A stretch of 64,000 bases of DNA, taken from contig NZ_JBHRYB010000025.1 of the NCBI RefSeq assembly GCF_042648445.1, positions 62,001 through 126,000 of the forward strand, in the 5' to 3' direction. The notes under the pieces are model-generated. The model was given only the letters and a program-made list of their open reading frames with translations, was not told where the DNA came from and searched no databases. Within the stretch, counting starts at the first letter, position 1, and every line of letters begins with the position of its first letter. The position numbers and the translations under genes were made by a program. The stretch comes from Bacterioplanoides pacificum (GTDB lineage Bacteria; Pseudomonadota; Gammaproteobacteria; Pseudomonadales; Oceanobacteraceae). Below are positions 60,620 to 64,000 of the stretch, in pieces.

Positions 60620-62551
60620 ATGGATTTTTTCAGCCATCAGGACCAGGCACGGAAGCGTACCGGCCAACTGGTTATATTATTTGTTCTGGCGGTTTTAACC
60701 CTGATTTTTCTGCTGAATATACTGGTTGCCGGGTTTTTCTGGTTTGACCGGTATGGCTCTTTTAACCCGGCAGACCTGGGTTATATCATTCGCTCGATTC
60801 CGGCCGAACAGGCATTGCTGGTCAGCCTCGGGGTATTAGTGGTCGTCGGCGGCGCCAGTCTGGTGAAGTGGTCGATGTTAAGTGGCGGCGGCAAAACCGT
60901 GGCGGAATCCCTCGGTGGTCAGCAGTTAACGCCGGAAACCAATGATTTCTACGAAAAGCGGGTATTAAACATCGTCGAAGAAATGGCCCTGGCTGCAGGT
61001 ATGCCGGTGCCACCTGTGTATCTGCTGGAAGACACCAGCATTAATGCTTTTGCCGCCGGTTACCAGCCTTCTGACGCTGTCATTGGTGTAACCCGAGGCT
61101 GTATGGAACAGCTCAGCCGCGATCAGCTGCAAGGAGTGATCGCACATGAATTCAGCCACATCCTGAATGGTGACATGCGCCTCAATATCCGTCTGATGGC
61201 GATATTATTCGGAATTTTATTTATTGGTTTATTGGGCCGGATATTACTGGAAGCCGCATTAAACAGCGGTCGTCGCCGCTCCAGCTCCAGCTCCAGCGAT
61301 AATAAAAATAATCCGGCCCCGCTGGTGGCGGTTGGCCTGGGCCTACTGGTCATTGGTTATGGCGGCGTATTTTTTGGCAATTTAATTAAAGCCGCGGTAT
61401 CGCGTCAGCGTGAGTTTCTGGCCGATGCCTCCGCGGTGCAGTTTACCCGCAACCCCGACAGTATTGCCGGAGCATTAAAGGTGATCGGCCATGGTGCCGG
61501 CAGCGAAATTTCTTCGCCGGAACGTAATGAAACGGCTCACCTGTTTTTTGGCCAGGCACTGCCGTTTAAATTTGGCTGGTTTAAAACCCACCCGCCCCTG
61601 GAAGAACGTATTAAACGCGTTGACCGTAACTGGGACGGCCAGTTTATTGCGCCACAAAAGCGTACAGATGCCGAAGCCGAAGCACCCGACATCGCCGCCA
61701 CCAGTGCCCCGGCCAGCCGTGTGGCCGAGCTGGCCACCGCTGTTTCCATGACGACCGGTATGGCAGCGTCGTTATCCAGCTCAACCCTGGCCGATATCGA
61801 CATGATTGTTGATCAGCTCAGTGAGCTGGCACACGAAACCTACAGTGCCCGGGCGCTGATTTTTGTATTGTTACTGGCACCAAAATCCAGCATGACCCAT
61901 CTGCATCAGATGGACCTGATCCGTGCCAGCCAGGGCAACGATCTGTACAACCTGGTGTCACGCCTGATTACTCTGGCCGAACGTTTACCCGCCAAAGAAC
62001 GTTTACCGCTGGTAGAAAAATCCTTCCCGGCACTGAAGCAATTATCAGAAAATCAGTATCAGGATTTCCGCAACACCATTGGCCAGCTGGCCAAGGCCGA
62101 TGGCGATATCGATATTTTTGAATGGTGTTTATACCGTCTGGTAGTACGTTACCTGGAACCGACCTTCAGTGAGGTCAAACCGGTTAAAGCGAAATATAAA
62201 AAGCCGGAACAGCTGAGTGACGATATTGCCGTTGTACTGTCTTACCTGGCTCATTATGGTCATGATAATCAGGAAGCGGCCGAGCAATCATTTAACGCCG
62301 GAGTAACCGCTGCCGACTTTGACGGCAACAGTATTCAGCTGCAAACTCTGGATATCGGTACACTGAAACCGCTGAATCAGGCGCTGACCAAAATTACCGA
62401 AGCTTACCCACACGTCAAAGGCCGCATTATTAAAGCGATGGCGGCCTGCGTTAAAGCCGACGGCCAGCTGCGCGTCGTGGAGCTGGATCTGGTCCGCACC
62501 ATGGCCGCGATTCTGGAAAGCCCGGTACCCGGTTTATTTGATGAGGAATAA
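60620..62551 (+). CDS. M48-family membrane metalloprotease with long C-terminal extension
   Basis: A 643-residue zinc protease related to HtpX. Transmembrane helices are near 17-40, 62-84, 190-215 and 230-255. The zinc site HEFSH (176-180) is intact, and the third ligand lies in SRQREFLADASAV. HtpX is about 290 residues; here about 330 residues more follow, largely helical (MIVDQLSELAHETYSARALI, LAERLPAKERLPLVEKSFPAL) and with no catalytic motif. It pairs with lemA upstream. It may degrade or regulate membrane proteins. Confidence 0.9.
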   Translation: MDFFSHQDQARKRTGQLVILFVLAVLTLIFLLNILVAGFFWFDRYGSFNPADLGYIIRSIPAEQALLVSLGVLVVVGGASLVKWSMLSGGGKTVAESLGGQQLTPETNDFYEKRVLNIVEEMALAAGMPVPPVYLLEDTSINAFAAGYQPSDAVIGVTRGCMEQLSRDQLQGVIAHEFSHILNGDMRLNIRLMAILFGILFIGLLGRILLEAALNSGRRRSSSSSSDNKNNPAPLVAVGLGLLVIGYGGVFFGNLIKAAVSRQREFLADASAVQFTRNPDSIAGALKVIGHGAGSEISSPERNETAHLFFGQALPFKFGWFKTHPPLEERIKRVDRNWDGQFIAPQKRTDAEAEAPDIAATSAPASRVAELATAVSMTTGMAASLSSSTLADIDMIVDQLSELAHETYSARALIFVLLLAPKSSMTHLHQMDLIRASQGNDLYNLVSRLITLAERLPAKERLPLVEKSFPALKQLSENQYQDFRNTIGQLAKADGDIDIFEWCLYRLVVRYLEPTFSEVKPVKAKYKKPEQLSDDIAVVLSYLAHYGHDNQEAAEQSFNAGVTAADFDGNSIQLQTLDIGTLKPLNQALTKITEAYPHVKGRIIKAMAACVKADGQLRVVELDLVRTMAAILESPVPGLFDEE

Positions 62552-62555
62552 ACGT

Positions 62556-63167
62556 ATGTTGCAGCGTTGTCGCAGGATACTGCTGAATCTGAGCTGTGTA
62601 CTGCTGCTCGCTGGCTGTAACTCAGTGGAGTTATCACCACTGCCGGCAGATAGCCGTATCCTCGCCTTTGGTGACAGCCTGACCGCCGGTGTTGGCACCA
62701 GTAAGGATAACAGCTACCCCGCTGTACTGCAGTCATTAACAGGGCTGGAAGTCATCAATGCCGGTGTATCCGGCGAAGAAACCGATGCCGGACTGCAGCG
62801 CCTGCCCGGGCTGCTCGACCGGCATCAGCCACAACTGGTGATTCTGATGGAAGGCGGCAACGATATTTTACGCGGCCGCCCTTACCCACAGATCCAGCAG
62901 AATCTGAGTGCAATGATCGAACTGGTACAGGCCCGCTCCATCCCGCTGGTGCTGGTCGGAGTGCCGGAGAAAAAACTGTTCGCCGGAACCGCACCGTTTT
63001 ATCAACAGCTGGCAGAACACTATTCGCTGGTTTATGCACCCGATCTGATCAGCGACATGATGCTCGACCGATCGTTAAAATCCGACCTGGTACATTTTAA
63101 TCAGCAGGGTTACCGTCAACTGGCGGAAGGTCTGCAGCAACTGTTACAACAAACCGGTGCACTGTAG
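62556..63167 (+). CDS. SGNH-family arylesterase/lipoprotein (TesA-like)
   Basis: A 203-residue lipoprotein esterase. ATG 62556 has a GAGGA site and a lipobox (LLNLSCVLLLAGC). The four SGNH blocks are present: LAFGDSLTAGVGTSKDNSYP (Ser), a Gly in NAGVSGEETDAG, EGGNDILRGRPYP (Asn) and DLVHFNQQGYRQLAE (Asp and His). TesA-like enzymes are thioesterase/protease/lysophospholipase I. It begins at the end of the M48 gene. Outer-membrane placement is expected. Confidence 0.91.
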   Translation: MLQRCRRILLNLSCVLLLAGCNSVELSPLPADSRILAFGDSLTAGVGTSKDNSYPAVLQSLTGLEVINAGVSGEETDAGLQRLPGLLDRHQPQLVILMEGGNDILRGRPYPQIQQNLSAMIELVQARSIPLVLVGVPEKKLFAGTAPFYQQLAEHYSLVYAPDLISDMMLDRSLKSDLVHFNQQGYRQLAEGLQQLLQQTGAL

Positions 63168-63168
63168 C

Positions 63169-63399
63169 TCAGGCCGCCGGATTAAACTGCAGCTCAGCCA
63201 GCCGCTGATACAGTGGTGAGGTCTGCAACAGTTGCTCATGATTGCCAACGGCAACCAGTTGCCCCTGATCAAACACCGCAATGCGATCGACGTGACGCAC
63301 CGTTGCCAGCCGGTGAGCAATAATCAGCGTGGTGCGATCTTTCATTAATTCATCCAGTGCCTGCTGTACCAGGTGCTCACTCTGACCGGCCGATGACAC
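63169..63399 (-). pseudogene. 5'-truncated ABC transporter ATP-binding remnant
   Basis: Only the last about 76 codons of a lipid/multidrug ABC exporter (MsbA-like) remain: SSAGQSEHLVQQALDELMKD, then RTTLIIAHRLATVRHVDRIA (H-loop) and GNHEQLLQTSPLYQRLAELQ. Membrane part, Walker A, signature and Walker B are missing; the sequence upstream in this frame does not resemble the family. The gene has lost its 5' end at about 63400-63410. Non-functional unless fused elsewhere; rearrangement or assembly error is possible. Confidence 0.8.
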
Positions 63400-63498
63400 G
63401 GTTGAACCTTTTATTTGTCCGACGTTCTCACATAGAATGCTGATAACGCCGAAGCTGTCCCGTCTAAGTTTGGCTTACACACTGTGTGAACCTGAATA

Positions 63499-63596
63499 CG
63501 ACGTGTCAGCCGTGATGGCGCTCAGACATACGGTCTGGTCGTTGCATCGCCAGGGTTCTGTGGGAAACCACCGGGCCTCCCGCATTTGGAAAGGTG
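63499..63596 (+). ncRNA. Moco RNA motif (molybdenum-cofactor riboswitch) upstream of moaA
   Basis: The leader directly before moaA carries segments of the Moco motif: a CAGAC-ATACG-GTCTG hairpin (63523-63537), then TCGCCAGGGTTCTGTGGG, CCACCGGGCCTCCCGC and GGAAAGGTG just before the ATG. The last also contains the ribosome-binding region, so ligand binding could control translation. Assignment from memory of the consensus. The stretch 63400-63498 before it holds the remnant end and an AT-rich promoter-like region. Confidence 0.75.
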
Positions 63597-63603
63597 TAAA
63601 GAG

Positions 63604-64000
63604 ATGAATTCAATGACCCGGATTCCGCTCACGCAGCTGGACGCGCGCGAGCCAAAATCTTCCGGGCCCCAACAGGCAAGGCTGCCGAGCGCTGCCGATG
63701 TTCCCCGGGCCCGGGACACACAATTTAAAGACACGCACGGCCGGCGTTTCAGCTATTTGCGCCTGTCGATCACCGATGTCTGCAACTTCCGCTGTAACTA
63801 CTGCCTGCCCGATGGTTACCAGTGTTCGGATAAAACCGAGCCATTAACGCTGGAAGAAATCCGTCAACTGGCTAAAACCTTTGCCGCCCACGGCACCCGC
63901 AAGATTCGTATTACTGGCGGTGAGCCGGTATTGCGCCAGGACCTGCCAGAGATCATCGCCACCCTGAAGCAAACGCCCGGCATTGAAACCGTCGCGCTAA
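63604..64000 (+). CDS. moaA: GTP 3',8-cyclase MoaA, 3' end outside window
   Basis: Radical-SAM enzyme for the first step of molybdenum cofactor synthesis. About 132 codons are visible. The radical SAM cluster CNFRCNYC (Cys60, Cys64, Cys67, C-x3-C-x2-C) and RITGGEPVLRQDLPEI (SAM-binding GGE) are clear. The N-terminus is about 36 residues longer than E. coli MoaA and contains an uncharged, Pro/Ala-rich segment (GPQQARLPSAADVPRA). The start has an AAAGAG site; an alternative start nearer the cysteines is not obvious in frame. Riboswitch upstream. Confidence 0.94.
   Translation, partial: MNSMTRIPLTQLDAREPKSSGPQQARLPSAADVPRARDTQFKDTHGRRFSYLRLSITDVCNFRCNYCLPDGYQCSDKTEPLTLEEIRQLAKTFAAHGTRKIRITGGEPVLRQDLPEIIATLKQTPGIETVAL

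Overview
The window looks like chromosomal DNA of a marine-type gammaproteobacterium, most likely in or near the Oceanospirillaceae (a Thalassolituus/Bacterioplanes-like relative). This rests on gene content and order only. Markers are the ygfB-pepP-ubiH-ubiI block divergent from zapA-6S RNA-fau, the rppH-ptsP pair, the polA/DUF2782/thrB/cytochrome c5 neighbourhood and a Moco-riboswitch-led moaA. No tRNA, rRNA, CRISPR array, intact prophage or complete insertion sequence was seen.

Positions 1-6.5 kb hold an ATP-dependent urea-degradation operon on the minus strand: allophanate hydrolase, urea carboxylase and a GntR/FCD regulator whose start overlaps the carboxylase stop. Upstream is a near-consensus sigma-54 promoter with a perfect 14-bp palindrome over the expected transcription start. 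Positions 6.5-10 kb hold ppx, trxA and rho. Positions 10-16 kb carry a secreted Ala/Thr-rich protein and a signalling pair, a BvgS/EvgS-type hybrid kinase and an HD-GYP response regulator. The kinase N-terminus is split from its signal peptide by a 7-G tract. Positions 16-23.6 kb hold aidB with a TetR regulator and palindromic operators, a methyltransferase, a GST, a MATE exporter, a DUF481 outer-membrane protein and a thiolase.

Positions 23.6-27.8 kb form an accessory cluster: a lipoprotein, a secreted collagen-like protein, a Tat-type beta-propeller, three tandem tail-collar (Mdp-like) proteins and a GNAT enzyme in one minus-strand run, with a convergent DUF6916 gene. Positions 28-39.6 kb hold cell-wall genes (L,D-transpeptidase plus MepK-like endopeptidase), rppH-ptsP, a HAD phosphatase, an imelysin lipoprotein, rlmI and an HDOD protein.

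Positions 39.6-46.7 kb contain the ubiquinone hydroxylases, pepP, ygfB, zapA, 6S RNA and fau, with a large palindromic element between ubiH and pepP and an overlooked 41-codon membrane peptide after fau. Positions 46.7-51.4 kb hold a SnoaL-fold protein, a lysophospholipase-like hydrolase, folA, thyA, lgt and a TauE/SafE permease. Positions 51.4-53.2 kb hold an AT-rich two-gene insert, a zinc-ribbon/YbjQ protein translationally coupled to a patatin phospholipase and edged by REP-like repeats. This and the collagen/tail-collar cluster are the best candidates for undescribed systems.

Positions 53.2-64 kb contain polA, DUF2782, thrB, cytochrome c5, an MltC-like transglycosylase lacking a lipobox, ynbE-ydbL without ydbH, lemA with a long M48 metalloprotease, an SGNH lipoprotein esterase, a decapitated ABC-transporter remnant and the start of moaA behind its riboswitch.
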